Assembly (NCBI GenBank): GCA_005408345.1
Contig: SEMN01000007.1
Location: 2,516,001 to 2,580,000 of the forward strand
Source: Macquaria australasica
Lineage: Eukaryota; Chordata; Actinopteri; Centrarchiformes; Percichthyidae
Reading direction: 5' to 3'
Length of the DNA stretch: 64,000 bases
Part shown: piece after piece, positions 1 to 12,900 of the stretch
Position numbering within the stretch: position 1 is the stretch's first letter
Layout: each line of letters opens with the position of its first letter
Notes under the pieces: model-generated
What the model was told of the DNA's origin: nothing
The model's database searches: none
Seen by the model: only the letters and a program-made list of their open reading frames with translations
Made by a program: the position numbers and the translations under genes

Positions 1-1898
1 GTTTTTGCATTATTTGTTTTCTAGTTTGGGAAAGAGCTCATGTTCACATGAACTGTTTTGTTTGAGGCCATTAAAGTAACATTGGTTCTTATAAGGAATG
101 CTATTCTTCTACCCCAAAATGGAATTCAGTTAGTTTATTTCTCAATTTTTATTTCTCATTTTACTGACAGGTTCCATTAGTGGAATAATATTATTTAGAT
201 TAAAAAAGAGATGCATTTTCAAAGTCTGTTTTTTTTCTCTCAGCTCCTGAGAAGTTAACATTTTGTGGTGTTTTTAACAGTGATATAGAATCCGAATTCT
301 AGGTTATGGCAGTTTATTGCTCCACCGTAAGTCTAATTATTAATCAGTTTTATTTTTTTTAAAAAGCATACAAATTCTTACAGTAAATGGGATGATAGAC
401 ATTTCTCTGCAAATTCATATACAAATCTTTTTAAAACTTGGGGATTTTCTTCTTTAATTCCATATGCAGATTATTACTTTCTCTTGAGCAAAACACAAAT
501 GCAGATTCCCCATGAGGGAAGGTCATTGTTACAGCACCACGTAATAATGACAGTCTTTTTCCAAAACTCTCCACTAGATGTCCCCAGATGCCAAACTGAA
601 ACCTACATAGACTGTCTTCAGCTGACTTTTTGTTTTATTTTTACGTTCCTGAGTCGTCTCACATGATTATAGTAGTTGTTGTGTTGTTGTTGTTGTTTTT
701 TTCTGATTTGTCATTCAACAACACTCTCAGGCATACAACACTGATGTTTGCAGAGATCCTTTACATCGGTAGTAGTGCTAGTGGTAGTCATAGTAGTAGT
801 TGAGGTATTGAGAATTTAATTGTGCATTAAATGTTGATTTTAACTAAATAAATATTTTAAATTAATCTAGAAGAACAACCCATGACCAAATTTACTCAAC
901 AACAATAGTGCAGTATATTTTTGTATTTTCATAGATAAATAACACTTCCCCGGATCATAGTAAACATAGGAAGTAGTCTTTACTGGCCATCCGAGAGTTA
1001 ATATGTTCATTTCCAGTATGATTTTCAATGGCCCCTATTGGCTGTGTTCCAGTGTTGGTCCCAGACACAATGGGAGGTGGAGCCGCAGGTCTTTGGAATG
1101 TGACCCCCGTGACTTCTGGCTGACCAGTCAACATTCCTATAATCCCTGGTTCTCCAGATATATTAGCAGCAGTGCTGACCCTAGTAAAGTTATTAAGAAT
1201 GCAATAATAAAGGTAATCTGAAATAACTTGAAATAAATTACTCAGATGTAATGTGACCAGAGCTACCTGAAAGCAGATAGAAATTTGAACAAAAATGTCT
1301 GAAATGCCTGGTACTTCATTGCAGTTCTTCTAATTCCATTCACGTTAAGTCAAGTCAGTTCAATTTAGTTCACTTCAGTTCGGTTTAATTAAATATTTAT
1401 TCTCAGCGGTGCAAAGTATGCGAAAAAAAGTAAACTATCAACTATCAAGCTCTCTTTCAGACACACCTGTCGGCCGCCCCACAAGCAGCAACTATAGGCT
1501 TGTTCTTTGTATAATTAATTGGCTAATTGGTTGAATTAGAGCATCAGAAGAATATAAACAATATACAGATACTGTAGATTGATTAGAGCAACCAGCAGGA
1601 CAGCCTGTGCCTGCTGTCATTACCTTTATATCGTGACACTTTACCGCTTTATCTCTGTGCATCTCTCTCAGTGCTCACAACTCCCTCCTTATCTGTTTTG
1701 CTAAAATGGCAAATGAAATATATTTCAAATAATAATGTAACACCTGAGAACAAGAACTGGTTGAACTTAGCAATTTTAGAAAGTCTTCCTTTAATTTAGC
1801 ATTTAACTATGACTTAAAACATTTTCCTTTTTTACTGATTCACATCAGTAACGTGAATATTAAATGTGATTCCCTTTATTCCCCCTATGTCTCTCTAG
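1..1898 (+). other. Upstream DNMBP intron (partial)
   Basis: AT-rich sequence ending in a polypyrimidine tract and AG at 1897-1898, directly before the large DNMBP exon. No exon for the missing SH3-1 or for the start of SH3-2 is visible on the plus strand, so the gene begins before the window. The only coding-like stretch is on the minus strand at 955-1180 and is listed separately. Around 1340-1420 there are short degenerate repeats of the form 'cagttcaatttagttcac' that look like decayed interspersed repeat. Confidence 0.75.
955..1180 (-). CDS. Possible terminal exon of an unknown gene, antisense in the DNMBP intron
   Basis: Reading the minus strand, an open frame runs from a candidate acceptor (TTTACTAG, AG complement at 1181-1182) to a TGA at 955-957, 74 residues. 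The frame stays open further upstream to about 1266, where a second candidate acceptor (CTTTCAG) lies. The peptide is rich in Pro, Gly, Thr and Ile, with pieces such as GIIGMLTGQPEV and RPAAPPPIVSG, and reads like a protein tail, not random AT-rich intron. I do not recognise the family. There is no clear AATAAA on the minus strand below 955 and no matching upstream exon, so it may be a chance frame or a decayed transposon or retrocopy. Confidence 0.25.
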
Positions 1899-4145
1899 GT
1901 GATGTGGTAGTTGGAGAAGCAGGAGGGTCCATGGACCTTGGAGAAACCTGGCAGCGTGGTTGTAATGCCTGGGGCGTCCGTGGTCTCTTCCCCACATCAT
2001 GTGTGAAGGAGCTGAACCTTTCAGGCCGCTCCAGGCAGCTGTCTGAACGCTCAGCTCAGGCCCAGGCTTCAGAGCTCCCACCTTACGCCCTGGGCCAGGC
2101 CCGCGCCCTCATGAGCCTCCATGCGCAGCTCAATGAGGAGCTGGACTTCCGCGAGGGGGACTTGATCATCATCACCGGCCTGCCCGAGCCAGGCTGGTTC
2201 CAAGGAGAGCTGGAGGGTCGCAGGGGCATCTTCCCAGAGGGGTTTGTGGAGCTCCTGGCTCCCCTCCGATCTCCTCAGGAGCCCGTGGACTGCCAGTATT
2301 TGAACAATGATTCTGAACAATTTAGCTACGAGGACCCATACGATGCAGAAGAGGGGATGGAGGAGGACGTTGCAGAAATAGGAGAGGTTTTTCTCAAAGA
2401 GGAAGAGGAGCAGAAGGACTCTGTAGTAGAAGAAGAGGAAGAGGAGGAGGGCGGTGTCTATGTTGTGGCACTATACGAGTTTCGTGCCATGGAACCAGGC
2501 GAGTTGGACTTTGATATGGGGGATCGCATACGTGTTATAAGCACTTTGGAAGATGGTTGGCTGGAGGGGGAGCTGCGAGGGCGACGTGGTATTTTTCCTC
2601 ATCGTTTTGTCAAAATAGAGGACGACGGGCGGAAAACTGCGGAGGAAACAAATGTTGTTGAACCAGAAGAAGACAAGGAGAACAGTTGTACTTCTGAACA
2701 CAGCTCAGGTCATTTATGTCCCAATGGGTCAGAGAATGATCCTGAATGGAGGACATATGAGGATCATACAGTGTGGGACCTGGACTACTTTGAGAGAACT
2801 GAGGAGCAGAGGTGGCAAAGTGAAAACAAACATACTGGAGTTCAAGCTAACAACAGAGGACAGAGAGATGGGGGTAGCAGGCCTGACTGTCAGCCACGTA
2901 GACCTGTCGCTCCAACACAGAGAGGACCTGAGAGACCCAAATCCACTCCTCCAGCAAGGCCCAGACTCCCATCTCGCCATAGTCGGCCGGCACGTAGCAA
3001 TAGGCATCATTGCACATCTTCTGGCACAAATCGGTCCAACTATACTAATGGTAACAGTCGATCCTTACAGTCCAAACTAACCCATAGTCTAACCCTTCCT
3101 AGCACTCAGTCTGGTTGGTCTAAAGACAGCAGATACTACCAGAGGCCAACAACGGATGGTGCCACCACCAATAACAGAAGTGCCAGTCTTGGCCCGGCAT
3201 TATTTAACTTTGCTCAAGGCCATAAGCAGAAGAAGCTAACTCGCCACGCTAGTGTCAGTGATGCTGATATGATGATGGGCAGTGCTGAGACACGGCCACA
3301 TTCCCAGCAGACGGTGCGTGGCTCCAATGGTATAATGCCAACATCCATCACCTTAGACGCCCTAGCAACCTCAGCCGGTGACCTGGAGGCCAAGCTATCC
3401 CAGCAGCTTTTCGAATTTGAGAAAAGCTTGACTACTTCATATAGTGATACTAACATGAGTTCTGGTCCCAGGAACACGTCGTCTGTAGGTGACCTGAGCC
3501 AGCAATCCCGTATCTCGCGCCACTTTTCTATCATGGAGTACAGTGATGAAAGCGACATAATTCGAGGCTCCTCGCATTCACCACTGTCCCACCTCTTGCA
3601 GTCGAACTCTGCCACTTCCTCACTAGAGAGGCGCAGGACCCTTCGCCCTCCTCCTCCTCGTCCTAGAATCCTTCGTCCCCCAGCCCCACCTGCATACAAA
3701 CCAGCCCGCCCTGCTCCACGTCCCCCTCCTCGTTGCCCGAGACAAAATACTGCTCCTCCAACCAACAGCCCCATCTTCTACACCCCTGACGAACCAGCTA
3801 TAAACGTCCTCGACCAAATAACAGAAGGGCAGACTGAGTTCGGTGACCTTGCAGCTGCCCAGGAACATGAAATCCAGTGCCAGCTGGAGGCCGAGAAAGA
3901 GCTGGAGAGAGAGATGGAGCTGGAGAGTCAGAGACAGAGGGAAGAGGAGGAAAAGTACCAGCTGCTGCTACGGCTACAAGAGGTGGAGCACGACATGGAG
4001 GCATATGCACACACAGCGGAGGAGCTCAGGACCATGTTGGAGGAGGAGGAGGAGGATGAGACAGCCCGCATGCAAGCCATGGAGAATCTGGAGTTCTGCA
4101 ACTACACGCTGGAGACACTGGCCCTTGAGCAACAGCAGCTACAAG
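1899..4145 (+). CDS. dnmbp: DNMBP large exon: end of SH3-2, SH3-3, SH3-4, Pro-rich region, coiled coil
   Basis: The exon begins with two bases that complete a split codon and ends in phase 1 before GTAAG. In order it encodes the end of SH3-2 (GVRGLFPTSCVKEL), SH3-3 (ARALMSLHAQLNEELDFREG then GRRGIFPEGFVELL), an acidic linker, SH3-4 (VALYEFRAMEPGELDFDMGD then GRRGIFPHRFVKI), about 280 residues of disordered Ser/Thr/Arg-rich sequence, a Pro-rich segment around 3640-3740 (RPPPPRPRILRPPAP), and a Glu/Gln-rich coiled coil from about 3860 to the end. The ALYDF, W and P-SNY-type positions of the SH3 folds are present. The conserved HFSIMEY block near 3520 matches the mammalian protein, and the disordered linkers are poorly conserved. 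Confidence 0.95.
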
Positions 4146-6840
4146 GTAAGACTGTTGGGCAGTGATAAAAATAACATCACAGAACTGATGGGAACTGGAG
4201 ACAAGATGGGTTTGATTCAGCACTGAATTCTGGTTGTTTTTATTCTCATTGTAAGTGCCAGAGTTTAAGCTTACAAAGACCTGAAGGATTTTCCAAAATA
4301 GAGATGTGAACAGACTAGAGACTAGACTAGATTTGCTCTTTTTCCCTGCTTTCACTGTAAATTTAACATCTTTGGGTTTTGAACTGTTGTTTGGACAAAA
4401 CAAGACATTTGAAGACATCACTTTGGACTTTTTTTTGGTGATGGATATTTGACTATTTTTTGACATAAGACTTAAACTAATGAAATTTAGAAACTGAGGG
4501 AAAAAAACAGCAGAAAGTGAGCACGCTAGCAGCAACAAAGATGTCAGACCTTGTCTACATGCATTCAAGTAGATGTTTTCCTTTTCAATTTACAAGTCAG
4601 TTAGCTACTGTAGCAGAAGGGGTTAGATGGAAACAATGCAAAAGAGAAGACAAATATAGTAGAATTTAATTTTACTTGATGTCACAGTTCACTTCTGAGG
4701 CCCTCTTGCCTGCAGCTTAGTTTAAAGAGTAATACCTATTCACTGAAGACAAAATGTAATATAGCAGGAATCTAAAAATGAGCCATCCGTCCTTACCAGA
4801 TTTCCTCTTTGACTTGTTATCCCGACACACACACACACGCACACGCACACACACACACACATGCACGATCACGTTATTTAAATTCCACTGTAAACTGTGG
4901 AAACAAGACATCCCTATTTACTGTCCACAATGATCAGCGGAAGGAGGATTGTGTATTTAAATTAAGGGTTATCATAACACTGTGTGTGTGTGTGTTTGTG
5001 TGTGCAGATTGAGGAATTTGCTTTGTCTCACTACACTGCTTATTTAGAAAAGTACAGCAAATGTGGCAGAATCCGCATGTTGCTGCAGGGTTTAGGTGGA
5101 GTAAAGGGAAATTAACTTGTACAGTATTGAGGTAGGTTTTGTCAGGTACTGGCTTTCACATCCCATTTGGCACGAGTGCTTTATCCTTTCAAACTGCTGT
5201 AAACTGTTACAGCAGTAATTTTGAAAGTTTGAAAGGTCACACAATACCAACACACAAGATGAACCTGAAAGTGAGGATTCAGTTACACGTGTGTTTTAAC
5301 AAAGATATTGCAGACTGCAGATCATTTAATTAATCGACTAGACTGAGTCAGTAATTGTGAACAACTTTTGTCCCCAATATATTTACTTATATCAAAAACA
5401 ATAGTTATGTACTAGATTTGTTTTCACCATCTCACACTGTCTGGGTGTATAGTGCTGTCTTTGGCAGCCCAACACTTTTTCACATAGGTACGAGGTGCAT
5501 TCCTGCACATAGTGAGAGGGCAAGCAATGCACGTGGGCCTCTGTTCCTTTTCCCACCCTCTCTCTATCTAAATTTCCTACCTCTTTCGCCTTCCTCACAG
5601 TTTCCTTACTCTGCACCGTTCATCCTTTCCCCCCATCATCTCTTCTTCTTCAAAAGGAGTGAGGAGAGGGAATACATTGGGTGTGGTTTTGGGCATTTTT
5701 GCAGCAGTGGAGACAGACCATGTCCCACTCTAGAGCGGGATCCAAAGTGTGGTTGTGGCGAGCTGTGACATGGCCCATAGCAAACCTCTCCACGCTGTTT
5801 GGACTCGCTCAGGAGGCCAGGTCCAACAGAGCGGCAGGTAGGCTTGAAGATGGTGTTAGTTGGGTAATTTGTCAGACCGTTGTGCCGTTTGATCAGTCAG
5901 TGTTGTGTGGGCCGAGCATTGTTGTTGTTTTTCACTTTTGCTCATATAGCCGTTGTGGGTTTTAGTGCCTTGCTCAAGGGCACTGACAGTAGTTGTTGAA
6001 AGTTTCAAACTGACTTTTCCTGTGTGGATTCAAATTCTTATGAGGGAAGGAGGGTGGAAATATGAATGAGTTGTAAACTATTTAGCAGTTTTTTATGTGT
6101 TAGAAACAGGAAGGGTTGTTGTTAAATATTATAAGCTAATAAAAAAGCAAAAATTCCATGAATTTGTCATTCTTGGGCCATGTGACGATATTTACCTTAA
6201 GATGATATAAATTTGATAACCATCAGCCATACTGTTTGTACCACGGTAGCTGTAACTTTAATGTCACTGATTAGATTTATTGTGTTCCTGTATAACATTT
6301 TCAACATGGAGATATGTTTTGTCCCATATAAGGGAGTATCAGACAGTGTTATCTAGCTCTGCTCTGATTGGTCCAGTCTGAGAGTAGAGTGGCCCTCAAT
6401 CATGCAGATCACAACCACCTGAGTGATGAATGTGTTTGTGGCTATATATTGCTTTGTGATGTCTATTTGATAATGCATGATGGAGATCTCTGTTCTGGAC
6501 TGACTTTTGCCTCTGGGTGTATAAGGCCAACGTGGGCAATGTTGCAAATCAATGAGCAGGACTTATTTGTTTCTGGCAATGCTGGATTCCTACATTATTT
6601 TTTCATCAATGTAATGAATTAACTTGATTTTTAAGGTATTTAATTTGCTGGATTAGACAAAAACAGACACTCATGTCCGGTTATTTTATCCATTAAAAGT
6701 TTCTCAATTATTTTTCTATTTCTATGCTAATTTCCTATCTGTACATGTTGCTTGACATTGGATGTACTTACATCAACGTTCCAACAGCAGAGCTCACTAT
6801 TTCTCATTGTTACACACACACACATACACACACACACACA

Positions 6841-6920
<80 letters not shown>

Positions 6921-9900
6921 CTCATTAATTTACACGCTTTCAGTCTAATCACTGCCAACAACCCGGTTCCTTTGTAATGTTAATGTGTCTCATTTTACAC
7001 TGTAATCAAAGTTTCAGTTCTGTTTAATCCTTATTGAATTAAGGCATTTTTTTAAGTTTCTCAATGATTGGCAATGAAAAAACTGATCACACTTTCAAAA
7101 GTTGTTCTCAGTTGAGGCCATTGTTCACCTGCTCTAAGCTCATCTTGCTAAGGTAATCTGATTACTACAGGATGATTCTAGCGTATTCTAATTGAATACT
7201 GTTCCTTTAATCTTGTTTGTCTTTATACCTGTAAACTAATAATCAGTAAATGCCTGTGTTTATTGTTTCTATTTTTGTTTCATTCAAATGATTCATATCC
7301 TGATTTTATAAATGGGTCAATGGGTGAATCCCTGATCTTTATGTCTGCCAATGAAAGGAATCAACCTGAGGGCAAGAACATGTTCTACTGGCTACAGGTG
7401 CCTCTAAGGGTCATGCAACCACATAGTTTCCATTCACTCATCATCCTACAGGAATTCTCACACCCTCCATTCACAGTAATAAAATCAAATATTCAGTCTC
7501 TCTTTCCTTCTTCTCCCTCCTTCTTTCTCTCTTTCGGCTTTGATATTCGCCACACTGTTAGATGTGGAAATTGACTAAGGTAGTGACATGATTTGTAAGA
7601 GTTGAGATTCAGCATCTAGAAGGGAAAAACAGCCAAGCACACTCCCATAGCAGAATGTTTGATATGGTAATTATCAACACATTAGTCGGACACAAAAGCA
7701 TTTAGTAGGATAGGTTAGTAGGATATTACGTTTTCCTTTGTTTTCCCTTTTATCCCATAGAAAGTTGTGTACATAGTCTCAGAATCTTTTTTTGTCAGCC
7801 TATTGCTATGTGTCTACACACACACACACACACACACACTCACCCAGGAATGAGTGTTTTCCATGCTTTTGCAGGGTGTGTTCCTGAGTGTGATGTTTGA
7901 AAGACAATGGCAGCTTATTGTTACAAGGCAGGGAGTAAATTCAATTTTGATTTTTGTGTCAAGTTCAAGCGTTTTTCTGTACATGCGAGAAAGAACATAA
8001 AAGTGACAGTTTTCTATCTGTGTGAGTGTTAGAGTGAGAGGGGTGACGATATGATAATTTAATCAAGATACAATTCCACTGACTTATTGCCCAGCCCTAC
8101 ATGGCTGTTAGAGTGTGTGTGGTGATGCTTTGGGACAAAAATGATAGAGTTTCACTGGACGAGTCTGGATGAGACAGAAAATTAAAATAATGTTTTGATC
8201 TGTGCATACAAATGTAATTACAAACATGTTATACTGTACAGTATGTGCATTACAGTAGTTAGCCAAGTATCCCTTTCCCAAGTATGCATGTAAGTGCATC
8301 ACATCATGACTGATATTAATTGGGTCATATAATATAATGAAGCCTTCTATAAAGCAGTATCAAATGTGCTTGGTGTTAGTCGCTCTTTTTCTCACACACT
8401 AGTACAGGTTGTTCTCTGCCATCTCTCTGTGTTTCCTTTTTTCTTATTTAAGGTCTTTGACCTTCAGTCTCCTTTAATTCTTTAAACCCAACATTAAAAC
8501 GCCTCCATCAGCTTCCATGACACCACAGCCTGATCTATTTAACACTATTTTCAGGATCTGTTTCAGCTTCAGGTTTCCCTCAGTCAGCCTTACAAACTGG
8601 AAGACTTCTAGGCTGCAGAGAGTTTGATATATGACCTTATTCCTGGACATCACACCGCTTTTTCTAGATGTGCTGAATGTCTATCAAGCTTAATTTACAT
8701 AAGCTAACACAGCCACGGAGAGGAATGCTGTATTTGACATTCCTACATTTGACACACGTACACAAGCACACAGTTTCGGTTGTGTTGTGTGTTCAGCTAC
8801 TGAAAGCTGAGATGTTGAAGACTGATAATTAAGTGGCCTTACGTAAGAAGAGAACAAAGTAAATAAGTATGATTTCTATGCGCAGCTTTACCTTGCAAAA
8901 CTGTGTGTCTGGGTGGAATATGGGTTTTGGCCTGTTCGCTGCAAATGTGTTCATTTTAACTATGATTTACACCAATTTTATCATTTTTGTTTACAAAACA
9001 AAGAAAAAAATCCTGTCACATCTCTGAAATTTAGCTATTTAAATTGTTTTGTGGTAAATTTTACTGGAATGAAACAAAATTACTTTTCACCCTAAATAAG
9101 ATACAAAAAGGATGCAAGATAAAATCATCCATTAATAGGGTATACATAGAATCTAAAGGCTTTCTTTACATGTGTCTTCCCTGTTTTCATAAATTTGATG
9201 TTTGTCAAGCATTTTATTCTGCTCTAGTTTGATTGACTAACATGTTTTTGATTTCCCTGTTGTCCCTGTTGCTGGGCTAACTTGACACCAGTTTAATCAA
9301 ACCAGGAATTTGATGTTACTCAAAATATAATTTCTGGAAAAAAAACCAGTTGGTATTCAGAGTACAAGTTCCAGCTTCTAATTACATTTTAGATTGTTTG
9401 ACTAAATTGACACTATCCCACATGTGTGTGCCTGTGTGTATCACGTGCACTTGAGTTTATGCGAGTCCTTTAAACCTGTCCCTTTAGTGCCTGCCTCTTT
9501 CATGGAGAGTTAAGGGGGGAGGGATATATTACACTCCAGCTTTATGAATAGGCCTGAGTTTTTTCTCACACTAAAAGATCGTGTCTCTTCTGAGAGTGGG
9601 GACAGTCTTCAACAATAGCTCATTGTACACACCAGCAGCTACTTTTTTTAGTAGCTGCTCTGGCCTAATCAGGCTTTGTACACTCAAAAATCTTCCCCTC
9701 TCCGTACTCTACTGACTTGCTCTAAATATCTAAATACAATAACTACCCTGTTCTTAGATACTTCACACTCCTCTTTCAATCAATCATTACTCCAAAAGAA
9801 AACTTGTTTCAAACAAAATCACGTGGACGTTTTCATGTGTAAATGATTGCTCCTCCTTGAAATGTAGGGCAAAGTCAAACCGACAGACTGGGTCAGTTTC

Positions 9901-12900
9901 TTGCTCAGTTTCAGTTTACACACAAATATCATGGCCTTTGGACCAGTGTTGAAAGTTAGAATATGAAAGTTAGAGCTGGTTGTATACACTGACAGGAATG
10001 AGTTGCATCATTGCTTTTGTCACTACAGGCTGCATGAATTACCTGTTGGCTATGTTCAACAGGTCTTTAATGCAGCCTGTAGTGAAACCCACAGGAAATA
10101 GCAAAAACAAAGAAAACAGGATACAAGGAAGGATGGAGGATTGTTCATGGCAGTGTAAAAAAAACATTTGGTGCCAAAGTCTGGAGCCCCTCAAAGGCAG
10201 ACTGTGAAGTTATTCTCCATCTTCCATCAAAGAAAATCTCTAGGCAGACTGTTTTCCTGCAAACAGAGGTCCTAGCCAATTGAAACAATGGGAGGGGCTG
10301 TTGTGCTAATCCTCCACTCATGTGACTCCACTGAATCATTTACCCAAGGAGGCCCCTCCTTCAATAACCCTACCCCCCCCTTCCTTCCATGATTCGCTGA
10401 GATAGCTGCGGGGAGGGTACGATTCGGTTACACTGAGGGCTGGGAGGTGCTTGGGCCAGGCAGTGCTGCTGAGGGAGTGGAGAGGAGACAGAGAAACAAG
10501 TGGGAGAGTTACAGACAATATGCCTGACAGGTGGAGTCTCCCACAGCGCTTTGTTATGGAATGTAGGACTTTGGAAAGAGGGAATAAGCCACGCTGAACA
10601 GGAAACTGTATCAGCACACGGTAGGCTGATATAAACAGCAAGAGCCATGAAGAACCCGGTGGTTTATGGCAACCCAGTCATGTTTGGTCCAGTGGATTGG
10701 AACTATGCAGCCGGTGCCCTGATAAGAAGAGGGAAGAGTGTGGAGGAGCTGGGGGACGCTGGCTGGGCCAGAGAGAGGGAGAGGATGGCCCATCTGCAAC
10801 AGTTACAACAGCTACACCAACTGCAGCAGCAACAGGTTGGATATCCTGGGTATGGAGTAGTTCCTCCTGGACAGCCTCACGCACCAGTCATGGTAGCATG
10901 TCCTGGTGACCCAATTCCAGCTCCAGGCTGCCCTATGCCAGTACATGGTGGCATGATGGTGCCTGTAGGTGGGCAGGTGCCGCCTCCAGTGCATGTGCCA
11001 CCTCCATGGCCAGTACAATGGGAGAACCAAGCCCAGGGCAATGTTAGACAGGGCAATGTCTGCCACCAACCCAGTTGGGAGTATGATGACCGGCAAAAGG
11101 CAGCTTTCAAAGAGAAGAGGCCTCAAGGCCAGGACGTTTACTTCCACCCTGGTTCAGAGGATGGTCACCTAGATGTGAGGATATCTGAATGGAAAGGCAA
11201 ACATTGTTTTTACCAGGGCCCTGAGGGTTACAGCCAACAGGACTGCAGCAGAGTGCCACAAGAAAAAGACAACAATGACTTCAGAGCTGAGGAAAGGTAT
11301 GGTAAATCAGACGAGGACAGAAGAAGAAGGGATGATTGGGTCAGAGAAAATGACCATAATGCTGAACGTCATGGCCATAGGAGTCACAGAGACTTGGAAG
11401 AGTATGACCATAAGGACAAATACAGGCATAGGGATCATTATGACAGGAAATACAATGAGCGATATGATGACAGAGAGCAGCAATATAGTGACAGCAGGAA
11501 ACACCGTAAACATGATCTCAGAGAACATGACAGTTACAACAGTGAGTATGAAGACCACTATGATCATAAAGATACCTATGCTCGCAGAAACAATTACAGG
11601 GACAGTGATGACTACTATGACCATGATAGGGATTATTATGACTCTAAAGATAGTCCTCGCTATAGAGAAAAGGAATACTACCAGCGTAGAGAGGACGACC
11701 GCTACTACAATGAGCAAAAACGTAAGGACGATTACTATGACCGGCATGCAGAGGATCGATATGACCGCAGAGAAAATAACTACAAAGACAGGGATGTCTA
11801 TCATCGAAGGGGTGAGGAAACTCACACCAGTAAAGGAAGGGGCCAGTACGATTCTGAACTGGACGAGCACTGTGGTTATAAGGAGAGGGACCACTATAAC
11901 AGGTACAAGGATACAGGTGATGACAGGAGAGATGAGCACTACGAACACAGAAGGAGGGACCGCTATAAGGAAAGGGAGCACTATGAGCGGAGGACTGTGG
12001 ACCACTATGATCATGAGGATGAAGACCACTACAAATCCAGAGAAGGGGAATGTTCCCACCAAAAGCCCAGAGACTACTATCGAGATTTTCGCTCAATATC
12101 CGCAGATTCGCAATATGAGGAATACCCCAAAAAAGATTGTAAGACACACTGTGAGGAATGGGTTGAGCAGCAGAACCAGAAGTTGATGTTCAGGGAAATG
12201 CAGTCTTTTGAGGATCCCGTTATATACCGGCACATTGACGAGCAGGAAAAAGGATATGAATCAAGTGCTGGGAGCATTGGTTCAAAACGGGGTCGCAAGC
12301 CTGTTTATGTGGGCTCACTAGATCGTAACAGCTTCTACAGGAAGACAGCTCCAAGCTCCTTGCGAAACTCCCAGTTTGCCACTACCAGGAAACAAAAGCA
12401 AGGTAAACACAAGAATATTGTCATGTGAGAGAAAGTACTCCACATGCTGTATTTGCACAGCGTGAGGTATTTACAGTATGTTTGTGTGATCATTTCTAAA
12501 TCTAATAGGGTTCAGACAAGTCTACAATTTATAAATAGTAAGATGAAAGGCTCAGGTACAGCTCCACTTTATTAAACAGATCTTGAATAACAAAAGAAGA
12601 CACAAGTGTCCTTGTCATTCCCAACCCCTGTCGATAAAACAGGGTGGAGAGGTTGACAGTCTTTGGTGTCCCATTTCTTATCACTGGTGACCTCCAGAGG
12701 TGCTCTTCTAATCAATGCTGGGGGCTTTAAAGTGCTGACTAGCCAGACTCACCTCCTTAGAAAGTGTGTGCTGGAACATGTGTGTGTGTGTGTGTAAGTA
12801 TCACCTATCTCACAGGAAAGTGAACTGTCAGGTATTTGTAGGCGTAAGAACCTGCAGAACAGGTTTTGTGGGTCCTTGGTTTTTGTTGTCGTCGTCATTT

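Noticed and set aside
3214..3774. 186-codon minus-strand frame rich in Gly and Arg
   Set aside because: Antisense of the DNMBP Pro-rich region; composition is the direct complement of Pro codons.
6724..6977. Frames of Thr-His and Cys-Val repeats on both strands
   Set aside because: Products of the CA microsatellite, not genes.
11307..12062. 251-codon minus-strand hydrophobic frame, resembling a membrane protein
   Set aside because: It is the antisense of the same GAY/CAY/TAY repeats, which read as Val, Ile and Met. No splice sites or family resemblance.
11275..12186. 303-codon plus-strand frame rich in Met, Thr and Ile, overlapping the large DNMBP alternative exon
   Set aside because: It is a frame-shifted shadow of the repetitive YDRH tract; codons and composition (ATG from GAY-GAR overlaps) explain its openness. 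The true frame has the good start, donor and phase.
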